Shown: positions 15,955-24,315 of the stretch, piece after piece
How the letters are laid out: every line of letters starts with the position of its first letter
Numbering within the stretch: position 1 is the stretch's first letter
Assembly (NCBI GenBank): GCA_016297965.1
Contig: JAEDDP010000002.1
Coordinates: 62,001 to 126,000, forward strand
DNA: 64,000 bases
Origin: Alphaproteobacteria bacterium
Lineage (GTDB): Bacteria; Pseudomonadota; Alphaproteobacteria; Rs-D84; CACZYB01
Direction of reading: 5' to 3'
Position numbers and translations under genes: made by a program
The notes under the pieces: model-generated
Told to the model about the DNA's origin: nothing
The model's input: only the letters and a program-made list of their open reading frames with translations
Database searches by the model: none

Positions 15955-17292
15955 TTAGAATAATAACCTAAGCTTTACTCCCATTTCTTCGTTTTGTATT
16001 TTACCCTTTTCCTTATATCCGGTTGTATAACCTTCGGCGGTTCCCTCATAAAGTTCACACCAACCGGTATTATCGTTATATGTATATCCGGCATCCAATG
16101 CTTCGGTAGTACAGAAATCCTCCACGGTTCCATCTGTTGATGTGTTGGTTGAAGTTGTTGCATCAACGATGTCAATCATATCATAGGTATAATAAATCAT
16201 ATCCTTTGATTCAACGGTTCCGTTATTGTTTATCTTATAATAAACATCAAGCATAGTTTTTTTATCAAGGTTGAATGTCAAGCCGGCCTCAATACTGTAT
16301 GCTAAATTGTTTGTTGTGGCACCAAAGTGTGTTATTTTTCCGTTTTCATTATACCATCCGAAATTGTCGGTTGTATCGGTAAATGGAATACCATCAGTTG
16401 TAAGTGGAAGTTCCGCATCATCGGTAAGGTAATCTGCACTTACCGTGTAATCGTTTATTTTGTTGAATGCCATACCAAAGCTTCCTGCAATGTATGGGGA
16501 TACAATACCATCAAGGAACGTATCCTTTATAAACTCCTTTAATGGAATATGTACGCTTAACATTATGGAATTTGAACTTATTCCACCACCGGATACTGGG
16601 TTTTCCGATGAACAATCAAAATAAAAACCGTTGTCGTCAAAATCCGTTGGACCACAGAATTGGTTTTCGGAATATGATGTTTTGTCATAGGAAAGTCCGG
16701 TCAATGCGGTGTAGTTTACTTCAAGGCTGTAATTACGGTTTTCCATAACACCAAAACCAAAAGTTATTGACTTTGGATCGCCAAGACCTTCAGAAATATT
16801 GTTTACCGGAAATGCATAATTGCTGTTTGTAAGTCCATCACCAGTAAATTTTCCGAACCCATAACCCAATGACATATAATACTCGGTTCCGAAATCATCG
16901 TCTTCATTCTTTGGAGAGGAATTATTTGAAAGACGAGATGCGTTTTGCAAAGTATATCTGTTTGGGGTTTGGTATCCCTTTACATCATTATACATATTTT
17001 GACTTATCGTTGGGGCGCGGTTGTAATCCACAACTGGCCTTGCATACGGAGTTGCAACAAAACGGTTTTGAACGTTTTGATACTGCATTTGACGATTGAT
17101 GTTTGTTTGGTTTGAATAACCCTGTTGTTGATAAACACCAACCTGATTTGGAAAATTCATATTTCGTGCATTTGGAGAGTATGTTCCCACAGTTTGTGGA
17201 AATTGCATATTGGAGTATTGAGCGTATGCACCATCGCATAGCAATAAGCCAGTTATCAATGCTAGATAATTTTTTACTTTAAATACTCTCAT
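15955..17292 (-). CDS. Outer-membrane beta-barrel protein (tandem copy 1)
   Basis: 445 residues from ATG 17292, which has a strong GGAGAGGAA ribosome site; an in-frame start 12 codons upstream lacks one. Signal peptide ends near AYA/QYS. The mature N-terminus is Gln/Asn/Tyr/Pro rich and has a repeated NMxFPxxVGxY unit. The barrel domain shares its layout with the downstream protein (YYMSLGYGFGKFTGDG, GSFGMAFNKINDY, IEAGLTFNL) and ends in LRLLF. First gene of a two-gene operon with an extended -10 promoter. Confidence 0.82.
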   Translation of the reverse strand: MRVFKVKNYLALITGLLLCDGAYAQYSNMQFPQTVGTYSPNARNMNFPNQVGVYQQQGYSNQTNINRQMQYQNVQNRFVATPYARPVVDYNRAPTISQNMYNDVKGYQTPNRYTLQNASRLSNNSSPKNEDDDFGTEYYMSLGYGFGKFTGDGLTNSNYAFPVNNISEGLGDPKSITFGFGVMENRNYSLEVNYTALTGLSYDKTSYSENQFCGPTDFDDNGFYFDCSSENPVSGGGISSNSIMLSVHIPLKEFIKDTFLDGIVSPYIAGSFGMAFNKINDYTVSADYLTDDAELPLTTDGIPFTDTTDNFGWYNENGKITHFGATTNNLAYSIEAGLTFNLDKKTMLDVYYKINNNGTVESKDMIYYTYDMIDIVDATTSTNTSTDGTVEDFCTTEALDAGYTYNDNTGWCELYEGTAEGYTTGYKEKGKIQNEEMGVKLRLLF

Positions 17293-17318
17293 TTCCTCTC
17301 CATAAGAAATATACAAGT

Positions 17319-17347
17319 ATTTTATCATACAAGTAATTGTAAGTCTA
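17319..17347 (-). promoter_or_regulatory. Extended -10 promoter of the outer-membrane protein pair
   Basis: Reverse-strand -35 TAGACT (17342-17347), 17-bp spacer ending in TGA, -10 TAAAAT (17319-17324). Confidence 0.6.
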
Positions 17348-17365
17348 GCATTTTTTGAATTATTT

Positions 17366-17926
17366 TTAGATGGAATTTAAGATTTTGTTGAAATTTTTTT
17401 GTACTATCAACGGAAAATTATCCGATAATAAATTTATGCTTTTTGAAATGACATCTTTTTGTTCGGTGGAAAATTTCCCCAAAACATAACTTGCCACATC
17501 AATTATTGGTGTGAAGTGGCGGGGGTGGTCAATTCCAATTCGGATACGGTGATAATTTGTCCCGATTATCTTATCAATACTTTTAAGTCCATTGTGTCCG
17601 CCGTTGCTTCCTCCCTGTTTAATCTTTATCCTTCCGGTTTCAAGGTCAAGGTCGTCGTGAATTACGATTATGTCATCCGGTTTAACCTTATACATTGACG
17701 AAAGGGAAAGAACAGCTTCACCAGATAAATTCATATATGTTGTTGGTTTTGCAAGGATTACATCGGTATTGTCAAACTTTTTCTTTGAAAAAAGGTAATT
17801 GTTTTTTTGTTTAAATTCAGGAAAATCGTATTCTGTTTGGAATTTATCAACCGTCATAAAACCAACATTATGTCGTGTGTTTGAATATTCAGTTCCAATG
17901 TTCCCAAGTCCGACAATTAAAATCAT
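17366..17926 (-). CDS. pth: Peptidyl-tRNA hydrolase
   Basis: Releases tRNA from peptidyl-tRNA in the cytoplasm. 186 residues, normal size. Conserved residues visible: N10, catalytic H19 in TRHNVGF, N66 in TYMNLSG and the HDDLDL motif with D91-D92. The start lies 2 nt after the stop of the upstream HExxH-protein gene, so the two are read together; the more usual neighbours rplY and ychF are absent. Confidence 0.96.
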   Translation of the reverse strand: MILIVGLGNIGTEYSNTRHNVGFMTVDKFQTEYDFPEFKQKNNYLFSKKKFDNTDVILAKPTTYMNLSGEAVLSLSSMYKVKPDDIIVIHDDLDLETGRIKIKQGGSNGGHNGLKSIDKIIGTNYHRIRIGIDHPRHFTPIIDVASYVLGKFSTEQKDVISKSINLLSDNFPLIVQKNFNKILNSI

Positions 17927-17928
17927 TT

Positions 17929-18822
17929 TTAAAATTCTTTCTGTGTGTTTTGTGTTAAAAGTATTTCACTTTTGTTTTTATTATTATATTCGTTATCTGC
18001 GGAAATTATTTCCTTCATTAAGTCCGGTGAAATTTTACTTTTTACCGTATCAATAAGTTTTTCTGTGCTTTCGTATTTATCAAAGCCCTTTATATTAAAT
18101 TTTTCAATAACTTTTTTTATATCGGTTGGGGCAGTATGTCCCTGTATTTGAGAAAGAAGTAAAGCCTTTTTTGTATAACTTTCGTAGCATGGAATAAGGT
18201 CAGAAAGGCATTCAAATATTGAGTTTGTATTCCAATATTCTGGTTCCTCCACGATATAGGATTTGCAGGTTGCATCAAGTTCGGCAAGTGTGAACACGGT
18301 GCAATATTCGGATGGTGAAAGTCCGCGACAATCATCAAAAATTTTATTTTTATCCTGTATCATATGTATTGTTTCATGGATGAGTGTCTTTTTTATTGAC
18401 TTTTTTTCATCCGGATTATTTGAAATGGTATTTTTGGGAATGGATATTTTGTTTTTACCGATTAAATAAACCCCGTTGTTTTCATTGCTTTCCTTTGTTA
18501 TTTCAATGACAGTTCCGGATTTTCCAAGTTCGGCAATGATATTATATGAAAGTGTGTTTGTATCCTGTAATTCCCAAATGATATTTTTAAGTTGTTCCGC
18601 CAATGGTTTATCCATTTCATCGCAAACAATCTGGATTTCCATATTTTCTTTTTGTATTGGTGAAAATGAAGTGTTTGTGGTGGTGGGTTGTTCCTGTGCC
18701 ACAAGGTCAGGAGAAAGCTTTGTGTTTGAAATAAGCAGGGTGGATAAAATAATAGCCCTTAAAAAACGGTTGTTTTTTAATTTTTGTGTGGCAGATTTGA
18801 ATATGTTATCTTTTTTCTTCAT
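17929..18822 (-). CDS. Secreted putative metallopeptidase with HETIH motif
   Basis: 297 residues. A long basic N-terminus and a hydrophobic stretch (~22-33) look like a signal peptide, with cleavage likely after VAQ or nearby. An HExxH zinc signature, HETIHMIQD, is at residues 149-153. A third ligand is not certain; the glutamate in FTLAELDATC about 30 residues later is a gluzincin-style candidate. The C-terminal part is charged and has no repeats. Resembles putative metallopeptidase domains of small alphaproteobacteria, but the family is not firmly recognised. Cotranscribed with pth. Confidence 0.72.
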   Translation of the reverse strand: MKKKDNIFKSATQKLKNNRFLRAIILSTLLISNTKLSPDLVAQEQPTTTNTSFSPIQKENMEIQIVCDEMDKPLAEQLKNIIWELQDTNTLSYNIIAELGKSGTVIEITKESNENNGVYLIGKNKISIPKNTISNNPDEKKSIKKTLIHETIHMIQDKNKIFDDCRGLSPSEYCTVFTLAELDATCKSYIVEEPEYWNTNSIFECLSDLIPCYESYTKKALLLSQIQGHTAPTDIKKVIEKFNIKGFDKYESTEKLIDTVKSKISPDLMKEIISADNEYNNKNKSEILLTQNTQKEF

Positions 18823-18889
18823 TTTTTTACTTATATAAATATATCACAAATAAATTTTCTTTTCTATAATATTTTTTTGTAAAAAATTC

Positions 18890-18918
18890 TTGTTATGCAC
18901 TTAAAAATATGATATTAT
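18890..18918 (+). promoter_or_regulatory. Promoter of outer-membrane protein gene 18954
   Basis: -35 TTGTTA (18890-18895), 17-bp spacer, -10 TATTAT (18913-18918). Confidence 0.6.
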
Positions 18919-18953
18919 TGTTTTTAAGAGAGAATATAGAAAGGATTTTCGCT

Positions 18954-19874
18954 ATGAAAAAAATATTGTTGACTACAGCCTTTATTTTGGCGTCTTCTGT
19001 TTCACAGGCGGCAGGTTTGTATATCAGTGGTGGTTATTCTAAATCCTCACCTGATTTAAGTAATACCGGTACTTCCGCAGCGTCAGATTCAGAAGCATAT
19101 AATGGTATTCATTCCATTCCTGGATGGCCGGGAAGTTATTCCAATCCTGATGCAAATGGATACAAGGCCAATGCGTGGGAAGCGGGACTTGCAACAAAGA
19201 CAAAATATAATAATGATAAGGGAAATATTTATTCCATAGCAGTTGGTTGGCAAATTCCAAAAAATCCTTTTAGATTTGAACTTGAATATTCGCAATTGAA
19301 GTTTAAATCCAACAGTTATGATTTTACAATATATGATCCAAATGGAAAGGTTTGTGGTTATAGGTGGGTTGAAGAAAGTACTTCAACTGTGACTACACCA
19401 CCTTCCGAAGGGGAGGGAGAAGGTTCAACTGGAACGACAACAACTGTTACAATTCCGGGACATTGGGAAGAAACTGGGGAATGTATTTCAACAGACCAAT
19501 ATCAATTCGGTGTATCGCTTGCAATGCCAATGGAAACAAAAGTTAGTGCTTTGATGGCGAATGTTTTGTTTGAAATCCCAGGCTTTGGTCCAATTGATCC
19601 ATATATCGGTTATGGTTATGGTAAGGCAAAAATGGATTGGACAATCAATTCATCCTATGCTTCATTTTCTGGTGGAAGTGATGGATATGGAAAGGCAAAT
19701 CAGTGGATTGCCGGTGTTGAGTTAAGAATTGTTGGAACACCATGGATTATTGGTGCTGAATATCGTGATATGAAGTTTGATTTTGATGAACGTGATGATA
19801 AGGAACCATACAAGTTTAGAAATAAGTCTATTATGTTTAAGGCAAAGTATGATTTTGTATCCGATAAATTCTAA
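18954..19874 (+). CDS. Outer-membrane beta-barrel protein, 306 residues
   Basis: Signal peptide ending SQA/AGLY, then a predicted small beta-barrel with strands such as LYISGGYS, FRFELEYSQLKF, YIGYGYGKAKM and the final FKAKYDFVSDKF (aromatic end). A Thr/Gly/Glu-rich insert (about residues 150-180) looks like a surface loop. ATG 18954 is chosen over an upstream in-frame start because AAAGGA precedes it. Related in layout to the Opa/surface-antigen type; not a close copy of the tandem pair at 14656-17292. Own promoter and terminator. Confidence 0.8.
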   Translation: MKKILLTTAFILASSVSQAAGLYISGGYSKSSPDLSNTGTSAASDSEAYNGIHSIPGWPGSYSNPDANGYKANAWEAGLATKTKYNNDKGNIYSIAVGWQIPKNPFRFELEYSQLKFKSNSYDFTIYDPNGKVCGYRWVEESTSTVTTPPSEGEGEGSTGTTTTVTIPGHWEETGECISTDQYQFGVSLAMPMETKVSALMANVLFEIPGFGPIDPYIGYGYGKAKMDWTINSSYASFSGGSDGYGKANQWIAGVELRIVGTPWIIGAEYRDMKFDFDERDDKEPYKFRNKSIMFKAKYDFVSDKF

Positions 19875-19895
19875 ATTAACTGTTTTACAAAAAAT

Positions 19896-19929
19896 AAAGT
19901 GGGATGATTGATTTTCGTCCCACTTTTTT
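19896..19929. terminator. Bidirectional terminator between convergent genes
   Basis: 9-bp stem AAAGTGGGA/TCCCACTTT (19896-19904 with 19918-19926), T-run after it and A-run before it. Confidence 0.85.
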
Positions 19930-19946
19930 GTTTGTGTTTCTTTTTG

Positions 19947-20384
19947 TTAGTTTCCGCTTAATCCGGAATTTGTGAATTTTCCAATGTTTCCGAATAATTC
20001 CTCAAAGAAACCGAGTTTTATATCAGATGGAAGTTCGGTTTTAACCTTTTCATTATAAACAAGTTCCTTGTTTGCAAGGTTTTTAAGTTTTATATCCTTT
20101 ATTTTATCGTTTGAATCAAAACCGATTACTAAAACTTCGTATTTTGAAAATTTTGGGTCAAGAAATGCGAATGCTTCGCCTTCGGATGTGTAATAATACC
20201 ATTTTTCATCACCAACAAAATTTTGTGCCGCAGGTGAACCAAGGATTTTGTATACATCCTGTTTTGTGGTTGCATTTCGGATTTCAGCATATTGGCTTTG
20301 GCGGATTGGAACACCCCCCTTATATTCCTTTGTTATACAACCGCAAAGTGAAAGTACAATAATACTTATTGCTAAATTTCGCAT
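19947..20384 (-). CDS. bamE: Outer-membrane assembly lipoprotein BamE-like
   Basis: 145 residues. ATG 20384 is chosen because of a strong AGGAGG site. Signal peptide with lipobox LCGC (Cys16). The SmpA/OmlA domain shows IRNATTKQDVYKILGSPA, the DEKWYYY strand and VLVIGFDSNDKIKDI, which fit BamE of the BAM outer-membrane protein assembly complex. The C-terminal ~35 residues (LGFFEELFGNIGKF...) are an extra tail. Single gene, convergent with the outer-membrane protein gene. Confidence 0.85.
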   Translation of the reverse strand: MRNLAISIIVLSLCGCITKEYKGGVPIRQSQYAEIRNATTKQDVYKILGSPAAQNFVGDEKWYYYTSEGEAFAFLDPKFSKYEVLVIGFDSNDKIKDIKLKNLANKELVYNEKVKTELPSDIKLGFFEELFGNIGKFTNSGLSGN

Positions 20385-20441
20385 TTTTTTCCTCCTGTGT
20401 TTATGATTATAACAACTAAATTTCATAAGTCTATTTTTTTA

Positions 20442-20470
20442 TTGAGAAAGTTTTTTTTGTGTCTTATACT
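20442..20470 (+). promoter_or_regulatory. Promoter of gene 20500
   Basis: -35 TTGAGA (20442-20447), 17-bp spacer, -10 TATACT (20465-20470). Confidence 0.65.
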
Positions 20471-20499
20471 TCTTATATATTAAAGAATTGGAGATAGAG

Positions 20500-22770
20500 A
20501 TGAAAAAATTTTTGTTGTCTGCAACTTTGTTTTTAATTTTGGGTGTTGATGTTTTGGGGGCGCGAACTTCTTCACGGACCACATCAAAAAGTCGGACAAC
20601 GACGACCACATCAAAAAAATATAAAACTCCAACTCAGGATCAATGTAATATTGATATTGATTATTGTTTTAACAGATATTGTTTTGATAAAAAGACCTTA
20701 ACCGATGGTGTGTATTCAAAGTGTGGTGCGGAACCGGCCTCTACTATACTTATAAATGTGGAAGATTGTTTGAATACAAGGGCGGTTATAAAGGAACTTG
20801 ATTTGAATGATGGTTGCAAAAGTTATTCGTATAACAGGGTTGTTGCGTTGCTTTCAAGTAAGGATGCGATAGAAACTGGGCTTAAAAAGAATACAAAGGA
20901 ATGTGCAAAGGCAACCAAGGCATTGCAGGCGGCAAAGCAATGTTATGCAAAAATGATTTCATCCGATGGAACTTCATCACTTGAATTATATAATGAGCTT
21001 GATGCGCTTTGTGGTTTTAATGTAAGTGGCGACAGCTATATGCTTAATCGTTTCTTTGATGCCGGAAATTATGGTGATTCAAATCTTGGTGCAATTCAGG
21101 ATTTAAAGGCAAGTGGTCAAAACACGGTGAAACGCGAAAACTGGCGTCAGGTTGTGGATGCAACATTGGCTGGGTATACGGAAATTGCTGAACTTGCCTG
21201 TGGTAGTGAGGATTATAAGCTTACACGGGTAAATCAATATGCGCTTGATAGTCGTGATAATTCTCAGATGATTGCATTGAAGGCAGAGGCGGAAGAAGTT
21301 GGACGTCAGACGGCAAACAGGATTGTTAATTCTTGGTTTAAAGAAACAGATTGTGTGAATTCTCCACTTCCAGAAGGTGGACTTTATTGGGATTACAAGG
21401 CAAGACGGAATCCGGAATGTAAAATTGTTTGTCGTGAAGGTTATGTTATTGGTAAAAATTCAAGTCAATGTGTGAAGGAGAAAAAGGACGAGGTAAGTAC
21501 TCAATTTATTGGTCTTAACATTGGCAATAATTGGGGCGGTAATGTTGCGACAACAACAACTTCATCACAGACGAGTTTTGTGTCGGCTCCGACTATAAGT
21601 TCGGCACCTGTGGTATCGCCAAGTTATAGTGAAAGCAGTTCGGTTTGTTCCAAATCAACAACCACATATACAAAGTGGTTCCCAAGTAAGGGAAGGGATG
21701 GTGTGTGTGAGGTGTTCTATCCAAACTGTCAGGAAAAATATTATTACAGAAATACTGAAAGTGATGAATTTTTCTGTATCGGTGATGGTTCAAGAAACTA
21801 TGACAAATGGTATAATATGAAAATCAGTGAATTGAATGCAATTTTTGGTACCAAATATCAATGTATGGGAGATTCCTATGCTTCGGATATGTCAAAGGAA
21901 ATAAGGTCATATTGTAAGGCAAAGTGTAGTGGTGGTTCGGTTGGCAAGGCATCAACTTCAACTGGTTCATCGTCGGTTGGCAAGGCATCAACTTCAACTG
22001 GTTCATCGTCGGAATGTAGTGCCGTTCCAAATATTGGTACAAGTTTTGATGATTTGAAAAATTGGGAAAATTATGTAAATACTTATCCCTTGGCGAATTG
22101 TCAAAATAATGAAAAAAGCAGATTTTTAAGTCTTCTTGAATCGCTTTCAAGGACACAAAATTCCAATTATGCACAGGAAAGGATGGCTGCATTGCCACGT
22201 ATTTATGAGGCATTAACTATGGTTATGGAACAAATAAAAAGTTGTGCTTGTGCTTCGCCGTCAACTGCTACTTCCGCATCAAAACAAACGACAAATTCAA
22301 ATTGTAAAAGGCAGGTGAGACTTTGCCGTAACAATGCAAAAATACATCGCAGAATTGATGGATACTGTTATTCGTATGCAAAGGGTAGTTGTTTAAGTAA
22401 TCTTCAAAGTTCGGGATATGATGCATCGTGGGATGTTATCAACCTTTCACCAACAGAAGTTGAAGCTTGTTCGGTAAATGGTGCGTTTTCCTGTGATTCG
22501 CCGTCAACTGCTTCTTCTGCATCAAAACAAACGACAAATTCAGATTGTGAAAAGCAGGTGGAACTTTGCCGTGAAAGTGTAAGAACATTTATCCACATTA
22601 AGAAGGAAAAGCTACCAAAACCTTTCAGCTTTGATAAATACTGTTATTCGTATGCAAAGGGTGGTTGTTTAAGAATTCTTCAACGTTTGAGATATAGTGC
22701 CCTTAACTACCTTACCTCCCCAACAGAAGTTGAGGTTTGTTTGGCAGATGATGCGTTTTCCTGTGATTAG
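20500..22770 (+). CDS. Large secreted Cys-rich repeat protein
   Basis: 756 residues from ATG 20500 behind GGAGATAGAG. Signal peptide ends near VLG/ARTS. A short basic Thr/Ser/Arg/Lys linker (~22-48) follows, then a Cys-rich helical region beginning CNIDIDYCFNRYC. Ser/Thr-rich linkers separate the modules; one holds two exact 36-bp repeats (21939-22010). Two tandem C-terminal domains of 81 and 90 residues (22255-22497 and 22498-22767) each carry a CxxxxxxC helix, a YCYSYAKG motif and end in SCD. Probably a cell-surface or periplasmic structural protein; no known family. Confidence 0.8.
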   Translation: MKKFLLSATLFLILGVDVLGARTSSRTTSKSRTTTTTSKKYKTPTQDQCNIDIDYCFNRYCFDKKTLTDGVYSKCGAEPASTILINVEDCLNTRAVIKELDLNDGCKSYSYNRVVALLSSKDAIETGLKKNTKECAKATKALQAAKQCYAKMISSDGTSSLELYNELDALCGFNVSGDSYMLNRFFDAGNYGDSNLGAIQDLKASGQNTVKRENWRQVVDATLAGYTEIAELACGSEDYKLTRVNQYALDSRDNSQMIALKAEAEEVGRQTANRIVNSWFKETDCVNSPLPEGGLYWDYKARRNPECKIVCREGYVIGKNSSQCVKEKKDEVSTQFIGLNIGNNWGGNVATTTTSSQTSFVSAPTISSAPVVSPSYSESSSVCSKSTTTYTKWFPSKGRDGVCEVFYPNCQEKYYYRNTESDEFFCIGDGSRNYDKWYNMKISELNAIFGTKYQCMGDSYASDMSKEIRSYCKAKCSGGSVGKASTSTGSSSVGKASTSTGSSSECSAVPNIGTSFDDLKNWENYVNTYPLANCQNNEKSRFLSLLESLSRTQNSNYAQERMAALPRIYEALTMVMEQIKSCACASPSTATSASKQTTNSNCKRQVRLCRNNAKIHRRIDGYCYSYAKGSCLSNLQSSGYDASWDVINLSPTEVEACSVNGAFSCDSPSTASSASKQTTNSDCEKQVELCRESVRTFIHIKKEKLPKPFSFDKYCYSYAKGGCLRILQRLRYSALNYLTSPTEVEVCLADDAFSCD
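21939..22010 (+). repeat. Two exact 36-bp tandem repeats
   Basis: Unit 21939-21974 is repeated without change at 21975-22010. It encodes a 12-residue Gly/Lys/Ala/Ser/Thr linker in the large Cys-rich protein, so copy number could change without breaking the frame. Confidence 0.95.
22255..22767 (+). repeat. Tandem duplicated ~85-residue domain
   Basis: Two diverged in-frame copies (243 and 270 bp), each starting with a Ser-Pro-Ser-Thr-Ala linker and ending SCD. The beginnings and ends are nearly identical at DNA level, while the middle of the second has a 9-residue insertion. Confidence 0.85.
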
Positions 22771-22772
22771 TT

Positions 22773-23681
22773 TTATTTTGCGTGTGGGTGTGCGTGGAGG
22801 TAGCTGTCCATAATTTTTCCCATATCAACCTTTGTATAAAGTTGTGTTGTGGAAAGTGATGAATGCCCAAGTAGTTCCTGAATCGTCCTAAGGTCTGTTC
22901 CGTTGGCAAGAAGGTGTGTTGCGAAACTGTGTCTTAAACAATGGGGAGTTGTTGTTGCGGGAAGTCCGTTGTATTCGCGGGCAAGTTCCATATCCCGTTG
23001 TGCGACGCGTGGTGTCAACCTTGCCCCGTGGCTTCCACGGAAAATTGGGTCGTGTGGGCGAAAATTAAATGGGGCGATGTTTAAATAATCGTCAATTTTT
23101 TCCCGTATAATGTTTATCATTGGGACAAGGCGTTCCTTGTTTCCCTTTCCGCGAATCCTTAAAATTTCGCCAGAATTTATGTCGGAAATGTTTAATGATA
23201 ATGCCTCGGATATACGAAGACCACATCCATAAATCAATGTGAAAAGTGCGATGTCCCGTTTTGCCATCCATTTTTCACGAATAAGTTTATTAAAACTTTC
23301 AAGAAGGTTTATGACATCAACAGATGCAATTGATTTTGAAAGTTTTTTCGGAATCTTTGGTGAATGTAAAATTTGAATTGCCTGATTATTGGCAATTTCA
23401 TTTTGTTTCATAAATTTGAAAAAATTTTTGATTGATGAAATGTACCGTGCGATGGAAACATTGCTTTTGTTTTGCTTATTTCGTTCACTTATAAATGCAC
23501 GGAATGTTGTTATTGGAATAACCGCCAAATCATCGGATGTTTCGTATTTAATATGGTTGGATTTAAGGTAATCAAAGAAAAATCGTAAATCACGGTAATA
23601 GTTATCCGTTGTATTTTTTGAAACTCGTCTTTCGGATATAAGAAATTCCATCCATTGTTTTATGACTTCTTCGGTTTGCAT
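22773..23681 (-). CDS. Tyrosine recombinase XerC/XerD
   Basis: 302-residue site-specific recombinase, the length of chromosome-dimer-resolving Xer proteins. N-terminal SAM-like DNA-binding domain (1-110), then the catalytic domain with R156, K179, H247, R250, H273 and nucleophile Y282 in order. HCLRHSFATH and LGHSSLSTTQLYTKV match XerC/D. ATG 23681 is chosen over an earlier start because of its AAGGAAA site. XerC versus XerD is not decided. No integrated element is seen beside it, so it is probably the housekeeping enzyme. Confidence 0.93.
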   Translation of the reverse strand: MQTEEVIKQWMEFLISERRVSKNTTDNYYRDLRFFFDYLKSNHIKYETSDDLAVIPITTFRAFISERNKQNKSNVSIARYISSIKNFFKFMKQNEIANNQAIQILHSPKIPKKLSKSIASVDVINLLESFNKLIREKWMAKRDIALFTLIYGCGLRISEALSLNISDINSGEILRIRGKGNKERLVPMINIIREKIDDYLNIAPFNFRPHDPIFRGSHGARLTPRVAQRDMELAREYNGLPATTTPHCLRHSFATHLLANGTDLRTIQELLGHSSLSTTQLYTKVDMGKIMDSYLHAHPHAK

Positions 23682-23687
23682 TTTTCC

Positions 23688-23716
23688 TTGTATATCCCCT
23701 TTTATTTTAATATAAT
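23688..23716 (+). promoter_or_regulatory. Promoter of deaminase gene
   Basis: -35 TTGTAT (23688-23693), 17-bp spacer, -10 TATAAT (23711-23716); overlaps the leader of the divergent xer gene. Confidence 0.65.
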
Positions 23717-23750
23717 AACACAAGTTGGAACGAAAGAAAAGGAGTAAAAA

Positions 23751-24251
23751 ATGCAATGGGATGAATACTTTTTAAATATAGCAGAGCAGGTTGCCCTTAA
23801 ATCAAAGGATCCGTCCACAAAAACGGGGGCGGTGATTGTTGATGAACAATACAGACCTGTTTCGTTCGGGTATAATGGGTTTATAAGTGGTTGTGATGAA
23901 AGTAAAATGAGTAATGAACGCCCAATGAAATATCATCTTGTTTTGCATGGGGAAATGAATGCGATTTTATTTGCAAAGCGGGATTTAAGAAATTGTATAT
24001 TGTATACCTTGTATGCACCGTGTGAAAATTGTTTGAAGTATGCTTTGCAAACCGGAATAAAACGAATCGTTTACAGACATTTTATGGTTAAAAGTAAGGC
24101 AAATGGAGATTGTAAAAGTATGACAACAGACGAATCAACCGAAGCAATTACAAGGTTGTTGCAATCCCTTCCGGATGTTGAATGTGTGAATGTGAATGGA
24201 AAAACATATTTGGAGGAACTTTGGGGGGATTGTCCAATTCCAAAATATTAA
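23751..24251 (+). CDS. Cytidine/deoxycytidylate deaminase family protein (dCMP deaminase-like)
   Basis: 166-residue zinc-dependent deaminase. Zinc site H66 with catalytic E68 in HGEMN (a variant of HAE) and the C91-x2-C94 pair in APCENC. The DPSTKTGAV and FGYNGF segments match dCMP deaminases and ComEB-like proteins, which supply dUMP for dTMP synthesis. AAGGAG ribosome site. Divergent from xer; ends at a strong hairpin. The precise substrate is inferred. Confidence 0.88.
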   Translation: MQWDEYFLNIAEQVALKSKDPSTKTGAVIVDEQYRPVSFGYNGFISGCDESKMSNERPMKYHLVLHGEMNAILFAKRDLRNCILYTLYAPCENCLKYALQTGIKRIVYRHFMVKSKANGDCKSMTTDESTEAITRLLQSLPDVECVNVNGKTYLEELWGDCPIPKY

Positions 24252-24267
24252 ACCAGAATCCAGATTT

Positions 24268-24302
24268 AAAAAATCCCCCAAGTTTTGTTTGAGGGATTTT
24301 TT
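24268..24302. terminator. Bidirectional terminator
   Basis: Long stem AAAAAATCCC / GGGATTTTTT between convergent genes (24268-24277 with 24293-24302), additional pairing inside. Confidence 0.85.
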
Positions 24303-24315
24303 GTTCTTTATTTTA

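Noticed and set aside
22773..23681. Tyrosine recombinase as integrase of a mobile element
   Set aside because: Length and motifs match housekeeping XerC/D; no attachment-site repeats, tRNA or phage genes are nearby.
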